DNA from: Clostridia bacterium
GTDB taxonomy: Bacteria; Bacillota_A; Clostridia; Christensenellales; UBA1242
NCBI GenBank assembly: GCA_028701635.1
Contig: JAQVQJ010000003.1
Location: 1 to 37,025 of the forward strand
Length of the DNA stretch: 37,025 bases
Direction: 5' to 3'
The translations under genes and the position numbers were made by a program. The notes below the pieces were generated by a model, which was given only the letters and a program-made list of their open reading frames with translations, did no database searches and was not told the DNA's origin. Below, piece by piece: positions 26,057-33,322 of this stretch (position 1 is the first letter of the stretch; every line of letters starts with the position of its first letter).

Positions 26057-26637
26057 CTTTTCTAGAAGGCAATATCTCGAGTAAACCTTGCAGCATAGGT
26101 TCGGTTGGATTTCCCACTTTCTCACTTATCGTTACCAATAAGCAGTTTCCTTTTAAGAGTAGTTTCACCGAATCGCCACTAAGACCACACTATAATCCCC
26201 GAGTTATTATTTTTTTAAAAACAGTCTAGAGATTTTCTCAAACAATTCAAATTTTGTTCTTATTCTATTTTGCAGAGTTGATTTCATCAAGAATACGCTT
26301 TCACGAATTGCCTAAATATATTGGCCAATATGTTTAGGTTTTTTCTTAAATCCCAACAACTCCACTCAAGTCAGGCTACACTACACACAGCAATTTTTTC
26401 ACCGCATTGTAGGTTGTCATCCAAATAGTAATTCCTCTAACAGAACTACCATATTGAGTCTCAACGATTTTTGGGCTTACATTCCACATGCCATTGCAGC
26501 GTTCCCAAAGATCTTAAATTCCAGCATCCACCCCAGTTTGGGCAACCAAGGCAAACACAAGAAGTGTCACAGATATGCCCTTTAACGCTTTTAGCGTCTT
26601 ACAAACAAATCCAAATTGACTAGAATACTGCGCCTTC
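26030..26637 (-). ncRNA. ole: Large structured RNA, probably OLE RNA
   Basis: A ~610-base non-coding transcript on the - strand, bounded by a clear promoter (26644-26672) and a T-run terminator (26020-26056). It is richer in G+C than its surroundings, with many hairpins: CTTAT/ATAAG (26125-26142), TTCGGT (from 26172-26167 region) pairing with ACCGAA, and a 28-base near-palindrome at 26311-26338. Purine-rich single strands such as GGTGAAAC, AAAGGAAACTGC and GTGGGAAATCC are typical of ordered RNAs. It has no long reading frame. OLE (ornate, large, extremophilic) RNAs are ~610 nt, occur near argR-recN-xse-nusB, and bind the membrane protein OapA. Length, neighbourhood and the adjacent OapA-like gene fit; I could not align it to the OLE model, so the family name is inferred. 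RNase P, tmRNA and SRP signatures were not seen. Confidence 0.72.
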
Positions 26638-26643
26638 TTTGGT

Positions 26644-26672
26644 ATTATACAATATATTAAAGAAAAAAGCAA
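26644..26672 (-). promoter_or_regulatory. Promoter of the OLE-like RNA
   Basis: On the - strand TTGCTT (26672-26667) and TATAAT (26649-26644) with exactly 17 bases between. Transcription would begin near 26637. Confidence 0.8.
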
Positions 26673-26716
26673 ATATGTTATAATAAAATCTTCTTTTAAA
26701 ACGAGTATTTAATTTT

Positions 26717-26745
26717 TTGTTATAGTTTATAAAATATGATATATT
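26717..26745 (+). promoter_or_regulatory. Promoter of the oapA-like gene, leaderless
   Basis: TTGTTA (26717-26722), 17-base spacer ending in TGA, then TATATT (26740-26745): an extended -10. The start would be near 26752, one base before the ATG at 26753. No ribosome site is present. Confidence 0.65.
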
Positions 26746-26752
26746 ATATATT

Positions 26753-27391
26753 ATGGAAAAAGATGATACAGAAAAAAAACAAATTGAAAAAACAAACAAA
26801 ACTAAAACTGATAAAATAGATCTGAAGACTACAACAAATAAGGCTGTGAAGAAGAAAAAACCATCTTGGATAGTGTGGCCTATAAAAATTTTAGTGATAA
26901 CGATTTTTTTATCTTTAGCTTTTAGCTCACTAAGTGAACTTGTTTTGTCTAATGCTGGTATATTAGTTTCTGTTTTAATTATAGTATTTCTTCTTATATT
27001 TGGAATTTTATCAGATATGATAGGGGTTGCTACTGCTGCCTGCTCTATCGAACCTTTCACGGCAATGTGTTCTAGAAAAATTAAAGGTTCGGAAGTTGCA
27101 ATGTATCTAGTCAAAAACGCAGAAAAAGTTTCCAGCATTTGTAACGATGTGATTGGAGATATTTGCGGAATTATTTCAGGAGCAGCGGGCTCAGTAATTG
27201 CCGCCAAACTTATTTTATCAACATCAATAGACTCAATCCATATTTTAATTGCTGCTTCAGTCAGTTCTATTATCGCAGGTTTATTAATTTTCGGTAAAGC
27301 ATTATGCAAAAAATACGCAATGGACAACTGCACAAAAGTCGTCCTAGCAACTGGAAAATTTATTAGCATCTTCAATTTTAAAAGGAAGTAA
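26753..27391 (+). CDS. oapA: OapA-like membrane protein (OLE RNA partner)
   Basis: A 212-residue protein. Residues 1-38 are hydrophilic and very Lys-rich; four hydrophobic segments follow (~39-60, 67-90, 131-155, 160-183), and the C-terminal tail is basic. The conserved-looking core is SDMIGVATAACSIEPFTAM ... KNAEKVSSICNDVIGDICG. DVIGD (132-136) is a DxxxD motif, which I recall as a feature of OapA, the membrane protein that anchors OLE RNA. It is divergently transcribed from the large RNA across a ~115-base promoter region, whereas known loci as I recall them are co-directional. It is the only + strand gene between 18.2 kb and the right edge, and it ends in its own terminator. A long - strand frame over the same DNA is rejected. 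The basic N-terminus could contact RNA (inference). Confidence 0.68.
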   Translation: MEKDDTEKKQIEKTNKTKTDKIDLKTTTNKAVKKKKPSWIVWPIKILVITIFLSLAFSSLSELVLSNAGILVSVLIIVFLLIFGILSDMIGVATAACSIEPFTAMCSRKIKGSEVAMYLVKNAEKVSSICNDVIGDICGIISGAAGSVIAAKLILSTSIDSIHILIAASVSSIIAGLLIFGKALCKKYAMDNCTKVVLATGKFISIFNFKRK

Positions 27392-27408
27392 CATTGTTAC
27401 TTTTTTTT
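27386..27408 (+). terminator. Terminator of the oapA-like gene
   Basis: Perfect 7-bp stem AAGTAAC/GTTACTT with an ATT loop, followed by TTTTTT; it overlaps the stop codon. Confidence 0.9.
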
Positions 27409-27426
27409 ACATTATGATTTAAGTTT

Positions 27427-29124
27427 TTATTCGGTTTTTAAGTCTATAATTTCCTTATAGATATTTTCAATTTTTACTAACTTCTTTATTTTCTTATCTC
27501 TTGTCGAAAGTTCAACTTCGCCATTAGCAAAGTTTTTAACTCCAAAAATAACTCGAAGCGGAATACCAACAAGATCAGCGTCTGCAAAAGCAACGCCAGC
27601 AGAAACATTTTCTCTCTCATCATAAAGAACATCAATTCCTTTATTTATAAGTGAGTTATATAATTTATCTGATTCTTTCCTAATGTTTTCATCTTTTACT
27701 AGAAGTATTATTTGAACATCAAATGGGGCTATCTCTTTTGGCCATATTATCCCATAATTGTCAAAAGATTCTTCAACGGCACATGCCATAATTCTGCCTA
27801 AACCAATACCATAACAACCCATTATTGGAGTTTGTCGTTTGCCATTTTCATCTAGATAAGTCATTCCCATTGATTTTGTATATTTTGTTCCAAGTTGAAA
27901 AATGTTTCCGATTTCAACTCCCCTTTTCTCTTCAAAAGTATGTCCACACTCGCAAATATCTCCAGAAGAAACAAGATTAAAATCAAAAAATTCAATTCCC
28001 TTTATATCTCTTTTTGGATTAAAACCGGATATGTGAACATCTTTTTTATTCCCACCAGTAATCAAATTCTTTTCATTTCTAAGAGATTCATCAAAAACTA
28101 CTTTAACTCTTTTATCACTAGTTGGGTTAATAGCGCCGATAAAGCCATCTTCAAGTCCAAATTCTTTTGGAGATTGACGAGAATATATTTCTTCTTTTAA
28201 AAAGTTTTTAAGTTTTATTTCATTTACATCGCGGTCTCCACGAATAAAAACAACCACCGCGTTATCTTTTCCATAACCAAAAACAACAGCCTTACATAAT
28301 TCGCTAGGCTTTTTATTCAAAAATGAGCAGACTTCTTCAATCGTTTTACAATTTGGAGTTTTAATTTCTTTTAACTCTTCTTGATTAAAAGTGACTGGTT
28401 TTATTGAACAGCTTGCAACTTCTTGATTATAGGATTTCCCACAGTTGGAACAAATTATAAGCTTATCTTCTCCTGCAGAATTGACACTCATAAATTCATC
28501 AGCAACTTTACCACCCATCATTCCAGAATCTGAGCGCACAGAAATTACATTTTTTAAACCACAATTTTTATATATATTGAAATATGATTGTTTTTGAATT
28601 TCATAATACCTTTCTAAATCATCTTGTGTTGTATGAAAACTATATGCATCTTTCATCGTAAATTCACGAACACGAATTAATCCTGCCCTTGGGCGAGCCT
28701 CATCACGAAGTTTCGTCTGAATTTGATACACCATAAATGGATATCTCTTATAACTATCCGTTTCAGAACGAACGGCATCAACAGCAGCTTCTTCATGTGT
28801 CATACCAAGAACCATATCGGCTTCTTTTCTGTCTTTGAGTCTAAACATCTCTTGTCCAATAGATGAATATCTACCGCTTTCGTCCCAAAGTGTTTTGGGC
28901 ATCATTACTGGAAATAAACACTCTTGTCCTTCAATTCGATTCATCTCTTTACGAATAATGTTCTCAATTTTTGATATAACTCTTTTTCCTAGTGGAAGAA
29001 GTGTATAAATTCCTGCTCCAACTTGTTTTATGTAGCCTCCACGAATTAAAAACTCGTGAGAAATAACTGAAGCTTCACTTGGTTTTTCTTTAAATCTTTC
29101 ACTGACTAAATTTCGTAACAACAT
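27427..29124 (-). CDS. proS: Prolyl-tRNA synthetase
   Basis: A 565-residue bacterial-type ProRS. Class II motifs: motif 1 around LPLGKRVISKIENIIRKEM, motif 2 RVREFTMKDAYSFH, motif 3 GCYGIGLGRIMACAVEES. The editing insertion (YbaK-like) lies between, ~225-390, and the anticodon-binding domain is C-terminal (DVLYDERENVSAGVAFADAD). The frame is open from 29148, but the ATG at 29124 (MLLRNLVSERFKEKPSEA) has AGGAG upstream and matches the family. No T-box leader is present in the short upstream gap, which instead holds a dyad repeat (29166-29200). proS is not normally a member of the nusB-xse-argR cluster, so it appears inserted. Confidence 0.95.
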   Translation of the reverse strand: MLLRNLVSERFKEKPSEASVISHEFLIRGGYIKQVGAGIYTLLPLGKRVISKIENIIRKEMNRIEGQECLFPVMMPKTLWDESGRYSSIGQEMFRLKDRKEADMVLGMTHEEAAVDAVRSETDSYKRYPFMVYQIQTKLRDEARPRAGLIRVREFTMKDAYSFHTTQDDLERYYEIQKQSYFNIYKNCGLKNVISVRSDSGMMGGKVADEFMSVNSAGEDKLIICSNCGKSYNQEVASCSIKPVTFNQEELKEIKTPNCKTIEEVCSFLNKKPSELCKAVVFGYGKDNAVVVFIRGDRDVNEIKLKNFLKEEIYSRQSPKEFGLEDGFIGAINPTSDKRVKVVFDESLRNEKNLITGGNKKDVHISGFNPKRDIKGIEFFDFNLVSSGDICECGHTFEEKRGVEIGNIFQLGTKYTKSMGMTYLDENGKRQTPIMGCYGIGLGRIMACAVEESFDNYGIIWPKEIAPFDVQIILLVKDENIRKESDKLYNSLINKGIDVLYDERENVSAGVAFADADLVGIPLRVIFGVKNFANGEVELSTRDKKIKKLVKIENIYKEIIDLKTE

Positions 29125-29165
29125 ATTAACTCCTATAATTTTTATCATTATGTTGGTCTTATTTT

Positions 29166-29200
29166 TTACATACTACACTATATCTTGTAGTACTATGTAT
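29166..29200 (-). repeat. Dyad element shared with the dif region
   Basis: Read on the - strand it matches 14298-14329 at all but about four positions (shared blocks CATAGTACTAC, ATATAGTGTA, TATGTAA). It also has a good dyad, TACTACA...TGTAGTA, around ATAT. It lies in the 68-base gap between xseB and proS. It could be an operator, a recombination site or a small repeat. Confidence 0.6.
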
Positions 29201-29420
29201 TTGGTTTAAACTTTTCTTCTATAAAATTGTCTAAATCTTTTTTGATTATTGTGATCTTTCCTTTAACTTCTTCTAATTGAGTTAAGCAATATTTTACTAA
29301 TTCTGCTCCCCTCTCATAAAATTTGTTTGCTTCACTCAAACTAATTTTTTCATTCTCTATTTTAGATATAATTTCATTTAATTCTTTCTCAGCTGATTCA
29401 TAAGTTAATTCCTGATCCAT
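29193..29420 (-). CDS. xseB: Exodeoxyribonuclease VII small subunit
   Basis: A 75-residue helical protein matching XseB: SAEKELNEIISKIENEKISL and ERGAELVKYCLTQLEEVKGKI. It forms the small subunit of ExoVII, which degrades single-stranded DNA with XseA. AAGGAG precedes the ATG and xseA ends 3 bases upstream, so expression is coupled. Confidence 0.93.
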   Translation of the reverse strand: MDQELTYESAEKELNEIISKIENEKISLSEANKFYERGAELVKYCLTQLEEVKGKITIIKKDLDNFIEEKFKPNT

Positions 29421-29423
29421 TTT

Positions 29424-30554
29424 TTACTCCTTATTTATCTTAAGAGGCTCAAGCTTCACAACTTCACTTGTAATTTTACCATCTTTTAAATATATTTCCA
29501 AACTATCTTGTGGTTTTAATTGTCCTATTCCACTTATACCCTCGCCGTTTCGTTCTATTTTAGCAAATCCTCTTTCCAATAATTTTCTTGGATTTAATTT
29601 TTCCAACATCTCATTAATAAGATTTATTGAATAATCTCTATCATTTAAAAGATTCTTAATTCCCACTTCAAAATCTTTCCTTAAATTTTTCAGGGAATTA
29701 TCAGCATCTGTTGCTTTTAAAACTAAAACTGATGCTATTCGGTCGTATTTTGATATCACCTCTGCAATTTTTCCCCGCTTTTCACTAACTACAAGCTCCG
29801 CTGCAGCTGATGGAGTTGGCGCTATTAAATCAGAAACAAAATCAATAATTGTAAAATCTGTTTCGTGTCCAACAGCTGATACTAGCATTTTTTTACAATC
29901 AAACGCAACTCTCGCCAACTCCTCGGAGTTAAATGGCATCAAGTCTTCAAACGAGCCACCTCCCCTTGCAACTATTATGACATCAACATCGTAGTTATCA
30001 AAAAATTTTATTCCCTCAATTATATCTTTATCAGCACCTTCGCCTTGCACCCTTGTGGGATACAGAACTATATCTATTGATTTATCTCTTCGAGTAGTAA
30101 CATTAATTATATCTTGTATAACCGCTCCCATTTCAGAAGTAACAACGCCAATTCTCTTAATATTCTTTGGTATTGGTTTCTTTTTTTCTTCATCAAAAAG
30201 CCCTTCTTGCGCTAATCTCTCTTTAGTTTCTAAAAACTTTTTAAATAACTCGCCAATTCCATAAGGCTCAACCTTGACTACATTAAAATTGAGTTTTCCG
30301 CCTTTAACATAATATCTTGGAGTTCCAGTAACAACAACCAAATCTCCATTTTTTAAATTAGTTCCATCTGCTCCAAAGAAAACACAAGACAAAATAGCTT
30401 CTTCGTCTTTTAGCGAAAAATAAGCATTTCCCCTTAAAATAGAAACCCCTGAAATTTCACCAAAAACCATAATATTATGAAGCAATCCTTCTGCTTCAAA
30501 AATACCCTTTATATAACCACTCAATTGTGATACTGAAATCGCTTTTTGTTCCAT
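29424..30554 (-). CDS. xseA: Exodeoxyribonuclease VII large subunit
   Basis: A 376-residue nuclease subunit. N-terminal OB-fold (ISVSQLSGYIKGIFEAEGLL; GEISGVSILRGNAYFSLKDE), catalytic region with GVVTSEMGAVIQDIINVTTR, ARGGGSFEDLMPFN, and the signature SAVGHETDFTI plus DLIAPTPSAAAELV. A short coiled coil follows. It is shorter than common XseA (400-450), the reduction being in the C-terminal coiled-coil part. AGGAA precedes the ATG. It lies between nusB and xseB; folD, which normally separates nusB and xseA, is missing. Confidence 0.95.
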   Translation of the reverse strand: MEQKAISVSQLSGYIKGIFEAEGLLHNIMVFGEISGVSILRGNAYFSLKDEEAILSCVFFGADGTNLKNGDLVVVTGTPRYYVKGGKLNFNVVKVEPYGIGELFKKFLETKERLAQEGLFDEEKKKPIPKNIKRIGVVTSEMGAVIQDIINVTTRRDKSIDIVLYPTRVQGEGADKDIIEGIKFFDNYDVDVIIVARGGGSFEDLMPFNSEELARVAFDCKKMLVSAVGHETDFTIIDFVSDLIAPTPSAAAELVVSEKRGKIAEVISKYDRIASVLVLKATDADNSLKNLRKDFEVGIKNLLNDRDYSINLINEMLEKLNPRKLLERGFAKIERNGEGISGIGQLKPQDSLEIYLKDGKITSEVVKLEPLKINKE

Positions 30555-30578
30555 TAATTCCTAATTTTAATTATATAG

Positions 30579-31007
30579 CTATTTACTCTCTGGAGAAATA
30601 TCTTTAATAATCGCTCCAAGAATACCATTTATAAACTTCGCGCTTTTATCTGTAGAATACTTTTTTGCTAACTCAACTGCTTCATTAATTACAACTGCCA
30701 CAGGTGTTTTAACATAATATAGTTCTGTTACGGCCAAATATAATAAAGCATTATCAACTTTGTATACTCTGTTGGGTTCGTAACCAAAAAGATGTTTATT
30801 AACTAATTCAATAATATTTTCTTTATTTTCTTCATAAGCAACAATAATCTCTTTTGAAAAGACTTCATCTTCTTTTTCAAATTCTACATCGCCAACAATT
30901 TCACTTTCATTCTTTAAAAAATCAAAAGAAAAATCAACTACTCTATCTTTGTTGAATTGTTCTTCATATATAAGCATAAAAGCAATTTCTCTAGCAATTC
31001 TTCGCAT
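30579..31007 (-). CDS. nusB: Transcription antitermination factor NusB
   Basis: A 142-residue all-helical RNA-binding protein that joins NusE (S10) on boxA RNA for rRNA antitermination. RRIAREIAFMLIYEEQFN is the N-terminal signature and VINEAVELAKKYSTDKSAKF with INGILG is the C-terminal one. An AAGGAAA site precedes the ATG. The order asp23-nusB-xseA-xseB is the standard Firmicute operon. Confidence 0.95.
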   Translation of the reverse strand: MRRIAREIAFMLIYEEQFNKDRVVDFSFDFLKNESEIVGDVEFEKEDEVFSKEIIVAYEENKENIIELVNKHLFGYEPNRVYKVDNALLYLAVTELYYVKTPVAVVINEAVELAKKYSTDKSAKFINGILGAIIKDISPESK

Positions 31008-31022
31008 TTTGTTTCCTTTTAT

Positions 31023-31412
31023 TTATGCGGTAACGTTTGTGGTTGTTTCTGGTTCAAAGTCAACACCCATTACGTGAACGTTGACTTTTGCGGTTTTCAT
31101 ATCAACCATAGCAGCGATTCCGTTTTTTATGTTCTCTTGGATTTTGTAAGCGATGTCAGGAACACCATATCCATAATAAATTCTAATGTAAACATCAACA
31201 GTTAAGGCTCCGCTAGTATTAAATCTAATTGTTACACCGGGGTTTTTATTATTTGAAAAGAAACTTTTAAACTTTGATTTAAAAGATGAAGAAAGCGAAC
31301 TTACTCCACAAATTTCTTTTGTAGCAAGATTAATAATAGATAAAAGAATACTTCTATTACAAGTAATCTTACCTTTATATCTTGTTATTGAATTTTTATT
31401 TTCAGCTGACAT
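31023..31412 (-). CDS. Asp23/Gls24 family envelope stress protein
   Basis: A 129-residue Asp23/Gls24 (YqhY-type) protein: ILLSIINLATKEICGVSSL, VTIRFNTSGALTVDVYIRI, YGYGVPDIAYKIQENIKNGI, and VNVHVMGVDF. YqhY relatives are tied to fatty-acid synthesis control; in Bacillus yqhY follows accBC, which is missing here. The frame is open from 31496, but the ATG at 31412 (MSAENKN) has GGTGGGAAG upstream and lies about 12 bases after a promoter's predicted start. First gene of the asp23-nusB-xseA-xseB operon. Confidence 0.9.
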   Translation of the reverse strand: MSAENKNSITRYKGKITCNRSILLSIINLATKEICGVSSLSSSFKSKFKSFFSNNKNPGVTIRFNTSGALTVDVYIRIYYGYGVPDIAYKIQENIKNGIAAMVDMKTAKVNVHVMGVDFEPETTTNVTA

Positions 31413-31430
31413 CTTCCCACCTATGCAATA

Positions 31431-31459
31431 ATAATACCGCAAAAAAATCTTTTTAGCAA
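31431..31459 (-). promoter_or_regulatory. Promoter of the asp23-nusB-xse operon
   Basis: On the - strand TTGCTA (31459-31454) and TATTAT (31436-31431), 17-base spacing, placing the transcript start near 31424, just ahead of the asp23 ribosome site. Confidence 0.7.
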
Positions 31460-31540
31460 GTAAATTTATTAATAAAAAATCAGCTAAACTCGGCAATTAA
31501 ATTTTATTTAACAAGACCCCTTATACAAAGACTCGGCAGG

Positions 31541-31672
31541 TTTTAATAAAATAATAAAAAATGAGATTAAACAAAGTTTGTTAATTTTTAAATAATTAAA
31601 ATAAAAAAAGCCATCAGGCGAGGCTCTACAAATTTTTAATAAACAATAAAAAATCAGATTAGACAAGGCTTG
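31541..31672. repeat. Degenerate ~40-bp direct repeats
   Basis: 31541-31580 and 31634-31672 share TTTTAATAAA(A/-)CAATAAAAAAT-type sequence and GATTA(A/G)ACAA(A/G)G(T/C)TTG, with about six differences, 92 bases apart. CTCGGC-like words near 31487 and 31532 suggest further decayed units. Confidence 0.55.
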
Positions 31673-31766
31673 GGGGATGAAACAAAGCAGGAATTTATTT
31701 TTTTCGTAAATGACTACATTGTATCGTCCCCCAGTAAACGACGCCTAATCTAATTTTTTATTGTTT
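31641..31766 (-). terminator. Long inverted repeat after spoIIIAH
   Basis: 22-bp arms with one mismatch (31641-31662 and 31745-31766), enclosing an inner GGGGGA/TCCCCC pair (31672-31677, 31727-31732). The right arm begins at the spoIIIAH stop. On the - strand the far arm carries ATTTTTTATTG, so the structure could end the spoIIIA transcript, although at ~125 bases it is much larger than usual. Confidence 0.55.
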
Positions 31767-32242
31767 TAATCCGATGGGATAATTCTTATACTTGTCAAAG
31801 GCTTACCAGTTTGCTCAGTTACAATCGTTGCAATCGTTGCAACTTGAGCATCGGTTAAATCTTCTGCGCTCGCTTTAATTACAACCATTATCATATCACT
31901 TGTAGTACTCAAAACTGCATCTTCGAAACCAGCCCCCTTGATAAGTCCTTCAATCAAAAGTTCTTGTTCCAAGGCGGCAATAAGTTTTTGTCGACTTGTT
32001 TCCGCAAGAGCTTTCGCTTCGGCACTGCTTGTTGAATCGGATATTATAGAATCATAGTAAAGGATAGCAGTTCCTCTTGAGTCTTCTCTTTCATCTCTAT
32101 ATGTGTCATAGAAACTTGCTACATTTGTATTTGTTGGTACCGTTTGTAAGTTATCATTTAACGCAATGTTTAGATATCCGGTAACTACCAAAAGTGCAAC
32201 CATGACTGATAAAATAATTATTTTTTTCTTTTTGCTGAACAT
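31766..32242 (-). CDS. spoIIIAH: Stage III sporulation protein AH
   Basis: A 158-residue mother-cell membrane protein. One membrane anchor (~7-26, IIILSVMVALLVVTGYL), then an extracytoplasmic part with EDSRGTAILYYDSIISDS and a C-terminal ring-building domain (SDMIMVVIKASAEDLTDAQVATI). In Bacillus it binds forespore SpoIIQ to form the feeding-tube channel. It is shorter than the Bacillus protein (~218), mainly between anchor and ring domain. The frame extends to 32302, but the ATG at 32242 with AAGGAGAA is the start. Last gene of the operon. Confidence 0.9.
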   Translation of the reverse strand: MFSKKKKIIILSVMVALLVVTGYLNIALNDNLQTVPTNTNVASFYDTYRDEREDSRGTAILYYDSIISDSTSSAEAKALAETSRQKLIAALEQELLIEGLIKGAGFEDAVLSTTSDMIMVVIKASAEDLTDAQVATIATIVTEQTGKPLTSIRIIPSD

Positions 32243-32261
32243 AAAAATTCTCCTTTTTAAA

Positions 32262-32804
32262 TTATTTCCCAACCAAGACTTCAATATTTGCTTGAGGGAC
32301 ATCTAACAATGCTTGAATCGCTTTTAAAATTTCAAGTTTAACTCCAGTATCTCCTGCTCCACTCGCAACTACTATAACTCCACCAACTGTTGGCATAATC
32401 TCTTTTATAACAACTAGATCATTTGAGATTATGATTGGCTCGGTTGTCGTTGTCGTAGATGTTGTTGTAGAACCACCTGATGTGTTCGTGTTTGTCTTTT
32501 CTTCCTCGTTAGTTGCATAAATGTACTCTGGCCCGCTTGATAGTGTAATCATTACTGATACATTGCCAACACTCTTTATTTGACTCAACACACTCGATAA
32601 TTTACTTTCCAATAAAGCAATGTATTCTGTTGTACTCGTTGATTCATAAGCCGTTTTATTCGTTCCCCCAGAAAATGTAGAAAAGTAAATTAGCAGTGCG
32701 ATAGCGCCTAAAACAACTGCCATTATAATTTCTATGTGTTTAATGCTCTTTAATCTTTGAAAAAAACCAGATTTTTGCAATAAACTTTTTTTACTTCCCT
32801 CCAT
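32262..32804 (-). CDS. spoIIIAG: Stage III sporulation protein AG
   Basis: A 180-residue protein that in Bacillus forms the large ring of the A-Q channel in the intermembrane space. Membrane anchor ~26-44 (IIMAVVLGAIALLIYF). Ring domain: LESKLSSVLSQIKSVGNVSV, interrupted by a Ser/Thr/Asn-rich low-complexity loop (~105-122, TNTNTSGGSTTTSTTTTT), which corresponds to the beta-hairpin insert of the family; then GGVIVVASGAGD and KLEILKAIQALLDVPQANIEV. AGGAGG precedes the ATG, 11 bases after spoIIIAF. Confidence 0.93.
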   Translation of the reverse strand: MEGSKKSLLQKSGFFQRLKSIKHIEIIMAVVLGAIALLIYFSTFSGGTNKTAYESTSTTEYIALLESKLSSVLSQIKSVGNVSVMITLSSGPEYIYATNEEEKTNTNTSGGSTTTSTTTTTEPIIISNDLVVIKEIMPTVGGVIVVASGAGDTGVKLEILKAIQALLDVPQANIEVLVGK

Positions 32805-32815
32805 CTTCCTCCTAA

Positions 32816-33310
32816 CTAGTCCTCGTTAGAATCAAATATTATATTGTCTTCTTCGATGGTTATATATTTTAAAATACTTGATTTTACAAGCTCATTAATA
32901 TCTATATGCGACATATTTTCATTAATAACCACTTGACTTAAATCGACAAAAATTGCATTGATTTTCATATCACTTGTAAAGATGTTCGCATTTATATTTA
33001 AGTCAACTCCGCTTATTCCCTTTTTCTCTAAATCTTTTACTATTAAATCTTCAAACGAGTCTAATCTATCACGGTTAATTTGATATATATATTCATCTTG
33101 TAATTCAATTTCTTCTTGAAAAATATCATCAATATTAATTTCCTTATTAATCAATGCAGGGATAGGAGAGATAATAATAAAAACAATGATAAATGCAAAG
33201 ACACCTTTGATATATTTTTTTGTTTGCCCATTAGGCATCATTAAATCAACAAGAACACTGATTACACTAATTCCCGCTATGGACATAATCCATGCTGAAA
33301 TACCACTCAT
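32816..33310 (-). CDS. spoIIIAF: Stage III sporulation protein AF
   Basis: A 164-residue protein with two N-terminal membrane helices (~5-25 and ~32-53, KGVFAFIIVFIIISPIPAL) and a C-terminal soluble ring-like domain ending in acidic residues. MSGISAWIMSIAGISVISVL and PNGQTKKYIKGVFAFI are the usual family start. A component of the mother-cell channel complex. GGGGG site upstream; 12-base gap to spoIIIAE. Confidence 0.92.
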   Translation of the reverse strand: MSGISAWIMSIAGISVISVLVDLMMPNGQTKKYIKGVFAFIIVFIIISPIPALINKEINIDDIFQEEIELQDEYIYQINRDRLDSFEDLIVKDLEKKGISGVDLNINANIFTSDMKINAIFVDLSQVVINENMSHIDINELVKSSILKYITIEEDNIIFDSNED

Positions 33311-33322
33311 ACCTACCCCCTT

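Noticed and set aside
26311..26345. Hairpin plus TTTTTT on the + strand resembling a terminator
   Set aside because: It is an internal near-palindrome of the - strand structured RNA; no + strand transcript needs it.
26620..27375. A 251-codon - strand frame opposite the oapA-like gene
   Set aside because: Its translation is the antisense of a good membrane protein; it lacks a recognisable family and ribosome site, and it runs into the promoter and 5' end of the structured RNA.
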